Source of the DNA: JAWBMQ01 sp038828875
GTDB taxonomy: Archaea > Nanobdellota > Nanobdellia > Woesearchaeales > JAWBMQ01
DNA length: 64,000 bases
Assembly: GCA_038828875.1 (NCBI GenBank)
Contig: JAWBMQ010000005.1
Span: 1 to 64,000 of the forward strand
Reading direction: 5' to 3'
Below, piece by piece: positions 51,196 through 60,031 of the stretch. The notes beneath the pieces were generated by a model. That model ran no database searches, was not told the origin of the DNA, and was given only the letters and a program-made list of their open reading frames with translations. The position numbers were made by a program, and so were the translations under genes. Position 1 is the stretch's first letter, and each line of letters starts with the position of its first letter.

Positions 51196-53711
51196 ATGTA
51201 TTCTTCTTTAATGAAATGTTTTTTTATCAGATCTTGAATGACAATAGATAAGATCAAAATAATAAACAATAGAAGGAAAAGTATTTTTGGAAAATCTGGT
51301 AGAAGAAATAACGTTAAATACAGAAACATAATAAAAGAAAGTGCAAGAATAGCATTTAATGTCAATTCTTTGTAATTTAAAGCGTTCTTTAAAAATGGTT
51401 CTTTAATATTTGAAAAGCTAATTACTCTTAAAACTCCAAGAAAACTCAAAACCAAAAAAGTATATGTTTGAGCTATTTCTAAAGAATAATTTAATCCTAT
51501 TAAGAATGCTGCAAAAGATAATAGTGCAATCGAAATTCCAAAAGAAAATATTAAGAAAGGCAATGGTTTATCTAACAATTTTTTAGATGGTTTTTTTGTT
51601 ATGTTTTTAGAATCAGGAGCAAGTTGAGTAAGTGAAATTCCAATAATATCATCTAGAATTAAATTAATGAATAAAAGATGTAATGCATTTAAAGGTGTTG
51701 GTAAAAGAAAGATTGCAGATAATATCAATAAAAATATTTCAGCAAAATTTATAGAAAATTGGAATCCTACGTATTTTCTAAGGTTAAAAAATACAAATCT
51801 TCCTTCTTTGATTGCTTCATATAAAGTAGCAAAATTATCATCTTTAAGAACTACATCGCTAGATTGTATTGCAACTTGAGTTCCAGAGCCAACTGCAATG
51901 CCTACATCTGCTTTTTTCAAAGCTGCTGCATCATTAATTCCATCTCCAGTCATTGCAACTATTTCTCCGTTGTTTTTTAAAGCTTGAACTATTTTGTATT
52001 TATCTTCAGGTTTAACTCTTGCACAAAGGGTAACATTTTTTATTCTTTCTTGTAGTTCTTCTAAACTCATTTTAGAGATTTCATCACCAGTAAGGCAATC
52101 TTTAATCTTTAAACCTGCATCTTTTGCTATTTTTTTAGCAGTGTTGAGATGATCACCAGTAATTAAGATGATGTTTATTCCAGCATCATAGCATTCTTTT
52201 ATAGCTACTTTTACCTCTTCCCTAATTTCATCTTCAAATCCAACCAATCCTATGAATATGGTTTTTCCTTCCTCAATTTTTGCAAAGCCAATTGTATGAT
52301 ATCCGTTTTCTGTATACATATCAATAACTTTCTGAATTTCGTTTCTTATTTTAGGAGTAATTCTTTCTAACTTTCTTGTATTATTGCTAATATCTCTGTA
52401 ATATTCGCACAAATTTAATACATTCTCAGGAGCTCCTTTGATAAAAGATTCTTTTTTATCATTATACTCAACAATATTCATAGAATATTTTTTCTTAGGA
52501 TCAAAAGGAATTTGTCTTATTACTTTGTATTTCTCATAAAAGTTTATCTTTTTTAAGAATTTAAGCAAAGCAACATCAATGCTATTACCTAAAAATTCAT
52601 CTTTATTATCTTTTTTTATGATTTCAGCATTTTGAGAGAACAACATGCATCTCAAAAATTCAGGATCTTTTTTGAGATCATAATATGGTGATTTTTTTGG
52701 AACATAAAATTCTTTTAAGGTTAATTGATTTTTAGTAATTGTTCCGGTTTTATCTGTGCAAATTGTTGTTAAAGATCCAAGACTGTCAATTACTGAAAAT
52801 TTTCTAATGATTGCATTTTTTTTAGCCATTCTTTTTGCAGCTAACGCAAAAGAAATTGTAACCACTATTGGCAAACCTTCTGGAATTGCAGCTACCGCTA
52901 AAGCTATTGCAAAAATTGTTGCATGAGCAATATTATCTAAATTGAAACCACCTTGATATAGTTTGAAAACATATAGAAAAATTATTATGGTTAATATCCA
53001 AATAGATGCTTTTTTTGATAAGTTTTCAAAGTGTTGATGAAAGACAGATCTATCTTTTTCTTCTTTAAGATGTTTTGCAATTTTTCCAAATTCGGTATTC
53101 TTTCCTGTTTTCACAACAACAGCTAAACCATTTCCCACGGTAATTTGAGTTCCAGCATATAAGAAAGAATCATTTTTGTTGTTAAAATCATAATTGTTAT
53201 TAAATAACATATGTTGTACTTGTTCGTATTCTACATCAATTTCTTTCTTATAAACATCAACACTTTCACCAGTGATTGCAGATTCATTTACATAAAGTTC
53301 ATCGCTTCTTAAAAGAATACAATCAGCAGGAACAATGTCGCCTTGTTTAAGTTCAATTACATCTCCAGGAACCAATTCCATAATGTTAATTTTCTTTTTT
53401 ACTCCATCTCTGAAGACAATGATTTCTGGAGTGATTACTTTTTCTAATTCTTTCATTGCTTTTTCGCTGCTATATTCTTGCAAAAATCCAAAAAAAGCAA
53501 GCATAATAATGATTATTAAAATAATTATGCCACTCATTGTTTCATGTATTAAGAAAGATAAAAATGCAGCTAAGAACAAAATCAATAAAGTTATATCTTT
53601 GAACTGTTCAAAAAATATTTTTAAAGCATTTATATCTTTTTGAAGTCCAAAATCATTATATCCATATTTCTTTAAAAGTTCTTTTGCAACTTCTTCTTGC
53701 AGTCCAATCAT
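51192..53711 (-). CDS. P-type cation-transporting ATPase (Ca2+-ATPase-like)
   Basis: Protein of 839 aa with the P2-type layout. The N-terminal cation-ATPase domain (LQEEVAKELLKKYGYND) is followed by membrane pairs, TGES in the actuator domain, and AAIPEGLP in helix 4. DKTGTITKN carries phosphorylated Asp320. KGAPENVLNLCEY, TGDHLNTAKKIAKDAG and TGDGINDAAALKKADVGIA come next, and INLILDDIIG in helix 6. The ion is probably Ca2+; Na+, K+ or other cations are possible. Monocistronic and convergent with ABCE1. Confidence 0.9.
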   Translation of the reverse strand: MIGLQEEVAKELLKKYGYNDFGLQKDINALKIFFEQFKDITLLILFLAAFLSFLIHETMSGIIILIIIIMLAFFGFLQEYSSEKAMKELEKVITPEIIVFRDGVKKKINIMELVPGDVIELKQGDIVPADCILLRSDELYVNESAITGESVDVYKKEIDVEYEQVQHMLFNNNYDFNNKNDSFLYAGTQITVGNGLAVVVKTGKNTEFGKIAKHLKEEKDRSVFHQHFENLSKKASIWILTIIIFLYVFKLYQGGFNLDNIAHATIFAIALAVAAIPEGLPIVVTISFALAAKRMAKKNAIIRKFSVIDSLGSLTTICTDKTGTITKNQLTLKEFYVPKKSPYYDLKKDPEFLRCMLFSQNAEIIKKDNKDEFLGNSIDVALLKFLKKINFYEKYKVIRQIPFDPKKKYSMNIVEYNDKKESFIKGAPENVLNLCEYYRDISNNTRKLERITPKIRNEIQKVIDMYTENGYHTIGFAKIEEGKTIFIGLVGFEDEIREEVKVAIKECYDAGINIILITGDHLNTAKKIAKDAGLKIKDCLTGDEISKMSLEELQERIKNVTLCARVKPEDKYKIVQALKNNGEIVAMTGDGINDAAALKKADVGIAVGSGTQVAIQSSDVVLKDDNFATLYEAIKEGRFVFFNLRKYVGFQFSINFAEIFLLILSAIFLLPTPLNALHLLFINLILDDIIGISLTQLAPDSKNITKKPSKKLLDKPLPFLIFSFGISIALLSFAAFLIGLNYSLEIAQTYTFLVLSFLGVLRVISFSNIKEPFLKNALNYKELTLNAILALSFIMFLYLTLFLLPDFPKILFLLLFIILILSIVIQDLIKKHFIKEEYI

Positions 53712-53819
53712 ACGATAAACAAATTATACTATCTTATTTTTATAAAATATTTTTATCACTTTAATGTAACATAAAATTTATAGAAATAATTTTAAAGTTC
53801 GAAAGTTTTTATATCTTTA

Positions 53820-54863
53820 ATGAAGTTTAAATTTTATTCAGTGTTTATTTTGTTTTTCAGTATTTTTGTTTTTCTTATAAGTACTTATGCAAATCCAATT
53901 ATCGTTCATTTTGATGAATTAAAAAGTGCGTTTAGAGGAGTTTCTTTTTATGAAAATTTAATAAATATCAGTTGTGAAACTTTTCCTGATTTATCAGAGA
54001 AGGAATGTAACCTTAACAAAATTTATGTTTTTTACGTTAAGGATAAAGAACTTTTAGTTGAACAACTAGACTACATAAAACTCTATAGAAATGGTAATCG
54101 AGAATTTGATTATTCAAACTATTTTACATATTCTTTTCAATTTGTTGCAATTAATAGAGAAATAATATATTACAACGAAAGCTCTTATATTTTTATTTAT
54201 TATGGAAATGAAACACCAATAATCATAAATTCTGAAATTATAAATGAATCGTTTCTTATAAAAAAATTAGAACCAGGGGATAAAGTTGAACTTGTTGAGA
54301 AAAATTTAACCTTTTTTAGAGAAAAACCAAAGGAAGAACCAATTCAAATAAAACCTACAGTTAGTATAGCATATAAAAATTTAGATGACGTTATGGGATA
54401 TGGAGTTAATGTTTATTTAAATGTAACAAATAATAACATTCCTAATACTTATTCAGTAATCTTAAGATGTTTTTCTCAAAATATTGAGTGTAATGAGATA
54501 AAGGATACCTTTCAATTAGGTATTTTTCAAACAAAAAATAAAAATTATTTGATAGTTCCTAAAATTGTTGAAAAGAACATAACTTATTCTCCTAAAACTC
54601 TATCTGACAAGATCTTGTTTTTCTTACTTAAAGATTCGATAAAAAATTACAAAAATTATGAAAATGTAAAAATTGAAGTGATCATAGAAGCAGAAAATTT
54701 TTCAGAGAGAAAAGTTATAGAAACAGATTATCTCTTAGCATATTATCGACCAATTATCTATTACAATTACTTAGTTTTGTTTTTGTTTATTTTGTTTATC
54801 TTATTAATTATTGACTCATTTATTAGATACAGAAAATATCAAAAAGGAACTGAAAATGAATGA
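53820..54863 (+). CDS. Membrane-anchored extracytoplasmic protein of unknown function
   Basis: Protein of 347 aa with an N-terminal signal segment (MKFKFYSVFILFFSIFVFLI), a long Asn/Tyr-rich beta-type outside domain with sequons (NIS, NES, NLT, NVT) and a C-terminal membrane helix (about residues 310-332) followed by a charged tail. No family recognised. It overlaps the primase gene by 8 nt, so despite its envelope character it is co-transcribed with replication genes. A TATA-like TTTTTATATCTTTA stands right before the ATG. Confidence 0.6.
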   Translation: MKFKFYSVFILFFSIFVFLISTYANPIIVHFDELKSAFRGVSFYENLINISCETFPDLSEKECNLNKIYVFYVKDKELLVEQLDYIKLYRNGNREFDYSNYFTYSFQFVAINREIIYYNESSYIFIYYGNETPIIINSEIINESFLIKKLEPGDKVELVEKNLTFFREKPKEEPIQIKPTVSIAYKNLDDVMGYGVNVYLNVTNNNIPNTYSVILRCFSQNIECNEIKDTFQLGIFQTKNKNYLIVPKIVEKNITYSPKTLSDKILFFLLKDSIKNYKNYENVKIEVIIEAENFSERKVIETDYLLAYYRPIIYYNYLVLFLFILFILLIIDSFIRYRKYQKGTENE

Positions 54864-56199
54864 TATAAAAATATTAAGCAATGCTTTAAAGTATTATGCT
54901 AGAAAAGATGTTCAAGAAGCAATAGTTAGAGAAGCAGAGCATAGAGAAGTAGGATTAATGTTGATTACAGGACAATATTTAAATCGTCCAGAAATTTTGA
55001 CAAATTCTTTAGAAGTTTTTGAATATGCAAAAAAGAAGGTTGTTTCATTTCATTTTTCTGAAGAATTGTGGGAAGATCCTTTAAAGATAGGTAAACAAGA
55101 AGCGGATTCTCTTAGAATTGGGTGGGATTTTATTATTGATGTAGATTCTGTGAACTTTGAAATTTCAAAGATAGCTGCAGAACAATATATGAAATTGTTA
55201 GATAATTATGAACTAAACTTTGGTTTAAAGTTTTCAGGCAACAAAGGTTTTCATATTGCAATTCCTTTTGAAGCGTTGCCTTCTGAAATACATAGTACTA
55301 AAATAAATCAATTATTCCCTGAAGCAGCAAGAAAAGTAGCAACATATATTGATACAATAACAAGAAAAAAGATTTCAAATAAAATAGTGGAAAAGTTTTC
55401 TATAGATGAGTTGATCAAAGAAACCAATAAAAAATATGATGAATTGGTGAAAAATGGGGAATTGAATTTACCATCAATTGTTTCTTTAGACACACAATTA
55501 GTTTCAAGTAGACATTTATTTCGAGCACCTTACAGTTTGAATGAAAAATCAGGATTAGTGAGCTTGCCATTAAAAAAATCCAATTTTTTAAAATTTCAAA
55601 GAGAAGATGCAAATCCAGAATTAGTTGAAACTGAATTATATTTTATTGACAGAAAAAATGTTTTTAAAAATTCTGCTAAAGCTTTGTTTATGAATGCATA
55701 CGATTATTTTGCAAATGAAATTGAATTAGAAAAACAAGAGATAAAGAGAATAAAAAAGCAAGAAATAGAAATAAATCCACAACAAAGTGCAAAAATGAAA
55801 GAGAAAATATTTTCATCAGAGCCTCCTTGTATAAGGATTATTAAAAATGGATTATCAGATGGAAAAAAGAGAGCACTTTTCATATATTTAAATTATCTTC
55901 ATTCTTTAAATTTCGAAACATCTGAAATAGAAAAAATAATATATGAATGGAACAAAAAGAATAATCCACCTTTGAAAGAAACTTATATCAAAGGACAATT
56001 AAGATATTTTTTGAGTAGAGAACCAGTACTTCCTCCAAATTGTGATAAAGAAGGATTTTACAAGGACATAGGAATTTGTAAGCCTGATAAACTTTGTGAA
56101 AAAATTAAAAATCCTTTGAATTACACAATAAATTTAATTAGAAGAAAAATTGATCTTGAAGAAAATAAATCAAAAAGAGGTAAGAAAGATGTTAATTGA
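54856..56199 (+). CDS. Single-chain archaeal primase (PriS fused to PriL C-terminal Fe-S domain)
   Basis: Protein of 447 aa. The PriS part holds the catalytic acids in WDFIIDVDS (D91, D95, D97), FSGNKGFHIAIPF (127-137) and LDTQLVSSRHLFRAPYSLNEKSGL with Arg and Lys for nucleotide binding. After a helical linker, residues 322-430 match the PriL C-terminal iron-sulfur domain with four cysteines, C325, C396, C408 and C414 (PPNCDKEGFYKD... style). The PriL N-terminal domain is absent. Nanoarchaeum has a comparable fused primase. TatD follows within the same transcript. Confidence 0.9.
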   Translation: MNDIKILSNALKYYARKDVQEAIVREAEHREVGLMLITGQYLNRPEILTNSLEVFEYAKKKVVSFHFSEELWEDPLKIGKQEADSLRIGWDFIIDVDSVNFEISKIAAEQYMKLLDNYELNFGLKFSGNKGFHIAIPFEALPSEIHSTKINQLFPEAARKVATYIDTITRKKISNKIVEKFSIDELIKETNKKYDELVKNGELNLPSIVSLDTQLVSSRHLFRAPYSLNEKSGLVSLPLKKSNFLKFQREDANPELVETELYFIDRKNVFKNSAKALFMNAYDYFANEIELEKQEIKRIKKQEIEINPQQSAKMKEKIFSSEPPCIRIIKNGLSDGKKRALFIYLNYLHSLNFETSEIEKIIYEWNKKNNPPLKETYIKGQLRYFLSREPVLPPNCDKEGFYKDIGICKPDKLCEKIKNPLNYTINLIRRKIDLEENKSKRGKKDVN

Positions 56200-56911
56200 T
56201 GTTCATTTTCATCCAGATTTTTATAAGGAAAGTGAACTAAAAAATTTAAAGTTTGAGAATGTTGTAGCTATTGCTAATTCAATAAATGCAAAAACTCATG
56301 AAATTATTATTTCTTTTTCAAAACAGCATAAAAATTGTTTTTTTGCATTAGGTGTTTATCCTGAATTTGCAACTTCTGAAGAATTGCTCATTTTAGACGA
56401 GTATTTAAGAAAAAATAACGATGTTATTGCAATAGGAGAAGTAGGATTAGACAAAACTTATGAAAATTTTGAGAATCAGTTAATTATTTTCAAAGAGATA
56501 ATAAAACTTTCTAAAAGGTACGATTTACCTTTGATAGTTCATTCTAGAAAAGCAGAAAAAGAGACTACTGAACTTTTAATCGAAGAAAAACCAAAAGCTA
56601 TTATGCATTATTTTAACGGTAAATTTAAGCTAGCTTTAGATTTGCAGAAGAATGGATTTTTTTTAACCATTCCTTCCAATGTAATAATCAATCAGCACTT
56701 TCAAAATTTTGTTAATGAATTAGATTTAAACTTTTTATTGCCAGAAACAGATTCTCCTTTTTTGCATCCTTTGAAGCAGTGGCCAAATTATCCAGAAAAT
56801 GTAAAATATGCATATGATTATGTTTCAAAAGTAAAGCAGATCTCTGAAAAAGAAGTTGAAAGTATATTCGTAAAAAACTTTGAAAAGTTTTTCAAAAGAA
56901 AAATAATTTAA
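56189..56911 (+). CDS. TatD family metal-dependent hydrolase
   Basis: Protein of 240 aa, amidohydrolase-type TIM barrel. Metal ligands are visible in IDVHFHPD near the start, GEVGLD, IVHSRKAEKE, MHYFNGK and ETDSPFL. TatD proteins act as DNases or on D-aminoacyl substrates. The start, after AGAGGTAAGAAAG, overlaps the primase stop by 11 nt, linking it to DNA replication or repair. Confidence 0.88.
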   Translation: MLIDVHFHPDFYKESELKNLKFENVVAIANSINAKTHEIIISFSKQHKNCFFALGVYPEFATSEELLILDEYLRKNNDVIAIGEVGLDKTYENFENQLIIFKEIIKLSKRYDLPLIVHSRKAEKETTELLIEEKPKAIMHYFNGKFKLALDLQKNGFFLTIPSNVIINQHFQNFVNELDLNFLLPETDSPFLHPLKQWPNYPENVKYAYDYVSKVKQISEKEVESIFVKNFEKFFKRKII

Positions 56912-56916
56912 AAGAA

Positions 56917-57615
56917 TTAAAAATTGTTTATTTTTCTATAGTTTAGTTTTCCATTTTCTATAAAAAATTCAAATTCTTCTAGAGGTTTTTCTACAGTGGA
57001 TATGAATCTTAAGTTTAATTTTTCACTATCGTCTTTATTCAAAAAATAGCTTCCTTCTAAAAAATTATTATATATAAAATGCTCAAGAATTTTATAAACT
57101 TCTGCAAAAGTTGCATAATCAAAACTTTTTCCTTCTTTTTGTCTTTTTCTAAATATTTCTTCCAAAGGAATTACTTTTATAAAATTTATATTGTTAGCAT
57201 ATTTATTACTTTCAAAAATTTTACCTCTTTTAAAGTTGTTCAAAACATATTCAGCATTAACGTTTGTTGCTCTTCGATTTATTTCATAACAAATTCCATC
57301 TAATATGCATTTCTCTAATTTCTTTTTTGATTTTGTTTTTTCGTTTTCTAAATTTTGTGCTGCTTCAGCAATAATGTAATCTATTAAATTTTTAGAAGTT
57401 TTAGATTTTGAATTATATGTTAGAAGATAATTATTGAAACCATCAAAATAAGGAAACAAATCCCATTGATATAAATATTGGCAATTTTCTGTTTTAGAAT
57501 TTTCAGAATTTTTTAAATAGTCTAGATATACACTTAAATTTTTGTTTATTTTTTCCTTAATCTCTTTTTCAGAAAAATAATCAGAAAAAATAAAAACAAA
57601 ATTTGTGTCGTTCAT
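56917..57615 (-). CDS. Unknown protein, second gene of a palindrome-controlled pair
   Basis: Protein of 232 aa without signal or membrane segment, mixed helix and strand, Asn/Lys/Tyr-rich. Features include the opening NFVFIFSDYFSEKEIKEKI, FPYFDGFNNYLLTYNS and LEKCILDGICYEINRRA. No family recognised. It begins 18 nt after the 57634 gene, with AGGTGAATTT before its ATG, so the two make one operon. Confidence 0.6.
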   Translation of the reverse strand: MNDTNFVFIFSDYFSEKEIKEKINKNLSVYLDYLKNSENSKTENCQYLYQWDLFPYFDGFNNYLLTYNSKSKTSKNLIDYIIAEAAQNLENEKTKSKKKLEKCILDGICYEINRRATNVNAEYVLNNFKRGKIFESNKYANNINFIKVIPLEEIFRKRQKEGKSFDYATFAEVYKILEHFIYNNFLEGSYFLNKDDSEKLNLRFISTVEKPLEEFEFFIENGKLNYRKINNF

Positions 57616-57633
57616 AAATTCACCTTAGTTGCT

Positions 57634-58497
57634 TTAAAAGTATTTCTTGCTCAATTCTTTGTTTATATTTGTAGCCATATTTTGATAGATTTCTTGTACC
57701 AATCCATCAATGCCTTTCATTGCAATATCTTCTTGTGTATAACTTACTTTTCCTTGCAAACCATAAGCATTTAAGATGTTTTCTGCAACTTTCATGGGAT
57801 CTTTTTCTTGTGCTTTTACTTGTTTCAAATCACTGATCATTCCTAATTGAATTCCTTGAGCTGAATATTGTACTGGAGCTTGTACTGAATCTGTTATTAA
57901 TTGTGATGCAGTGTTGTAACTCAAATTTTTTCCATAATGATCAAGCATTTGAAGTGCTTTACTGTAGATGTTTTCAAAATCATGATTCAATAAAGCTCTA
58001 TGCATTGGATTGCTTAAATCATATTTAAATCCTGTAACGCTATTAGCATATTCTACAAATGCATTGATCATTTTTTCATGAGTGTCTGCTTCTATTTTTA
58101 GACCATTATTTAAAATATCTGTAGGATTGTATTTGCTTAATCCAAAGGTTTTTTCTAAGATCCAAGAATTTAAATATCCTACATTATTCTGCCAAGTGTA
58201 CAATTTTTTGAAATCATTAGTTAATTTTGTTGCATCATAATTGTATTTCATTTTTGGTTTTTCAGGTTCTGCTGGTTTTTCAGCTGGTTTTTCTTCTTTT
58301 TTAGGTTCAACAGGTTTGTCAGTTTTTTCAGCTGGTTTTACTTCTTGTTTATTGTCATCTTTTTTGATTTCTCCAGGATTTGATTTACTTAAATCTTTAG
58401 TTTTTTCTTCAGGAACATTATTGAGTTGATCCTTTTTTGGTTCCTTTGGTTCCATTTGTCCTCCATTTTGATTTCCGGGTGGAAGTTGTGGTGCCAT
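57634..58497 (-). CDS. Unknown protein with Pro/Lys/Glu-rich N-terminus
   Basis: Protein of 287 aa. The first 85 residues are low complexity and lack a signal sequence (PKEPKKDQ, KPVEPKKEEKPAEKP). The rest is a folded helical domain with Tyr/Asn-rich stretches (YNYDATKLTNDFKKLYTWQNN, GYLNSWILEKTFGLSKYN, HYGKNLSYNTASQLI). No family recognised. GAGGTGATAAA precedes the ATG. The promoter carries a palindrome-TATA block shared with the AbrB-PhoU gene, pointing to common control. Confidence 0.6.
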   Translation of the reverse strand: MAPQLPPGNQNGGQMEPKEPKKDQLNNVPEEKTKDLSKSNPGEIKKDDNKQEVKPAEKTDKPVEPKKEEKPAEKPAEPEKPKMKYNYDATKLTNDFKKLYTWQNNVGYLNSWILEKTFGLSKYNPTDILNNGLKIEADTHEKMINAFVEYANSVTGFKYDLSNPMHRALLNHDFENIYSKALQMLDHYGKNLSYNTASQLITDSVQAPVQYSAQGIQLGMISDLKQVKAQEKDPMKVAENILNAYGLQGKVSYTQEDIAMKGIDGLVQEIYQNMATNINKELSKKYF

Positions 58498-58510
58498 TTT
58501 ATCACCTCTT

Positions 58511-58547
58511 GTTACTATTATATAGTAACTACAAATTTATAAAGATT
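58511..58547 (-). promoter_or_regulatory. Palindrome-TATA promoter of the 57634 operon
   Basis: GTTACTAT-TAT-ATAGTAAC (58511-58529), a perfect inverted repeat, directly abuts TACAAATTTATAAAGATT (58530-58547), the same 18-mer as at 33941-33958. The palindrome falls between the TATA box and the gene start. Confidence 0.6.
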
Positions 58548-58570
58548 GTGAATTTATGGTCATATTTTTG

Positions 58571-58584
58571 TAACTATATAGTTA
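58571..58584. promoter_or_regulatory. Second palindrome upstream of the 57634 operon
   Basis: TAACTATATAGTTA, a perfect 14-bp palindrome about 24 bp upstream of the TATA block, resembles the half-sites of the 58511 palindrome (TTACTAT versus TAACTAT). It may be a second regulator site. It also lies just behind the hisS stop. Confidence 0.45.
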
Positions 58585-58588
58585 TAAC

Positions 58589-59881
58589 TCATAGAATTAG
58601 ACTTAATTGATTGATTTTTGCTTTTTGCTGTTCTCCTTTCTTTAATTCTTTAACGATGATTTCGTTGTTTTTTATATTATCATCAATTATAATTACATAA
58701 TCATAATTGTTATTATTTGCAAATTTTAGTTCATTTTTCAACAGTTTTCCAAAATTTTCAAAATCATCAATAGTTTTAGTTACAATATATTTATTTTTTA
58801 AATTTTCAAATAAATCATTAGCTAGATTATGATGTTCTTTGTTTTTTACTTCATAAATTATGTGTATTTTTTTTCTTTCTATATTAAGTAATTTTCTTTG
58901 TTCTAATTCTTCAATTAATCTATCTACTCCGAATGCAAAACCTACGCTTGGAGTTCTATCGCCTCCAAAAAGTTGTATTAATCCATCGTACCTTCCACCA
59001 CCTAATAAAGAACTGCTAATTTTTTTATTTTCGAAAACATTTGCTTCAAAAACTATTCCTGTGTAATAATCAAAACCTCTTACTAATGAAGGATCAATCA
59101 TTATTTCAATGTTTTTCTGTTTTAAAATCTCTTTTACATCAATAATTCTTTGAACAACGTTTTTCAATTTTTCATCATCTAAACTTTTCAAAAACTCTTC
59201 AATACCTTTTTGATCATTTAAATTTAGATCTAAAATTTTTCTAATAATACTTAAATCGTTAATATTTTTACTTAAAACTTTGAGAATTTCTTCATCAGAA
59301 ATTTTTCCTTTTTTATCTAACCATCTTAAACATTCTTCAATGTTAGATGCTTTTAAATTTTCAAGAATTCCTTTAAGTAATTCTCTGTGAGAAACAAAAA
59401 TTTTTACATTATCTAATTTCAATTCTTTAAATATTTTAGCAGCAATTTCTATAATTTCAGCATCAGCATAAATTGACTCAGAATCAATCAATTCAATACC
59501 AAATTGCCAAAATTCTCTATATCGACCTTTTTGAGGTTTTTCATAACGCCACATTCGTGTAAAATAATATAATCTTAAAGGCATCTTTGGTTTTAAATCA
59601 TAATAATTTTCACCGATCCATCTTGCTAATGGAGCGGTTAAATCAAATCTTAAACCAACATCTCTATTGCCATAATCTTTGAAAAGGAAAATTTCCTTTA
59701 CTTGATCAACATTTAAATTTCCTTTAGCAAGGAGAACTTCAGCATACTCTAAAGAAGGAGTTTCTATTGCATTGTAACCATATTGTTCAACCAAATTACC
59801 TAAAAACTGATCTAGAAATCTATATTTAGAAAAAATATCAGGAGTTAATGTTCTGAATCCTTTAACTTCACCATATTTCAT
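58589..59881 (-). CDS. hisS: Histidyl-tRNA synthetase
   Basis: Class II synthetase of 430 aa. Motifs: FRTLTPDIFSKYRFLDQFL at the start, LRFDLTAPLARW (motif 2 region), YFTRMWRYEKPQKGRYREF, GFDYYTGIVFEA, GGGRYDGLI and VGFAFGVDRLIEEL (motif 3), followed by the anticodon domain. Normal length. Its ATG lies 9 nt after the 3' end of tRNA-His on the same strand, so hisS is probably made from a tRNA-His-hisS transcript that the tRNA processing enzyme turns into a near-leaderless mRNA (inference). Confidence 0.96.
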   Translation of the reverse strand: MKYGEVKGFRTLTPDIFSKYRFLDQFLGNLVEQYGYNAIETPSLEYAEVLLAKGNLNVDQVKEIFLFKDYGNRDVGLRFDLTAPLARWIGENYYDLKPKMPLRLYYFTRMWRYEKPQKGRYREFWQFGIELIDSESIYADAEIIEIAAKIFKELKLDNVKIFVSHRELLKGILENLKASNIEECLRWLDKKGKISDEEILKVLSKNINDLSIIRKILDLNLNDQKGIEEFLKSLDDEKLKNVVQRIIDVKEILKQKNIEIMIDPSLVRGFDYYTGIVFEANVFENKKISSSLLGGGRYDGLIQLFGGDRTPSVGFAFGVDRLIEELEQRKLLNIERKKIHIIYEVKNKEHHNLANDLFENLKNKYIVTKTIDDFENFGKLLKNELKFANNNNYDYVIIIDDNIKNNEIIVKELKKGEQQKAKINQLSLIL

Positions 59882-59890
59882 TTTAAAATG

Positions 59891-59964
59891 GGTGGCGGCT
59901 GGGAATCGAACCCAGGATCTGGAGGGCCACAGCCTCCCATGTTAACCACTACACTACCGCCACC
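59891..59964 (-). tRNA. tRNA-His(GTG)
   Basis: The acceptor GTGGCGG pairs with CCGCCAC, with an encoded extra G(-1) pairing with C73, the identity mark of tRNA-His. The anticodon stem is GGAGG/CCTCC and the loop CTGTGGC has anticodon GTG. CCA is not encoded. hisS starts 9 nt downstream. Confidence 0.95.
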
Positions 59965-60031
59965 ATTGAACAATTAGATTATTGAAAACTTTATAAATTT
60001 TTTTAGAAAAGAAAGAAGATAAATAAAAAAT

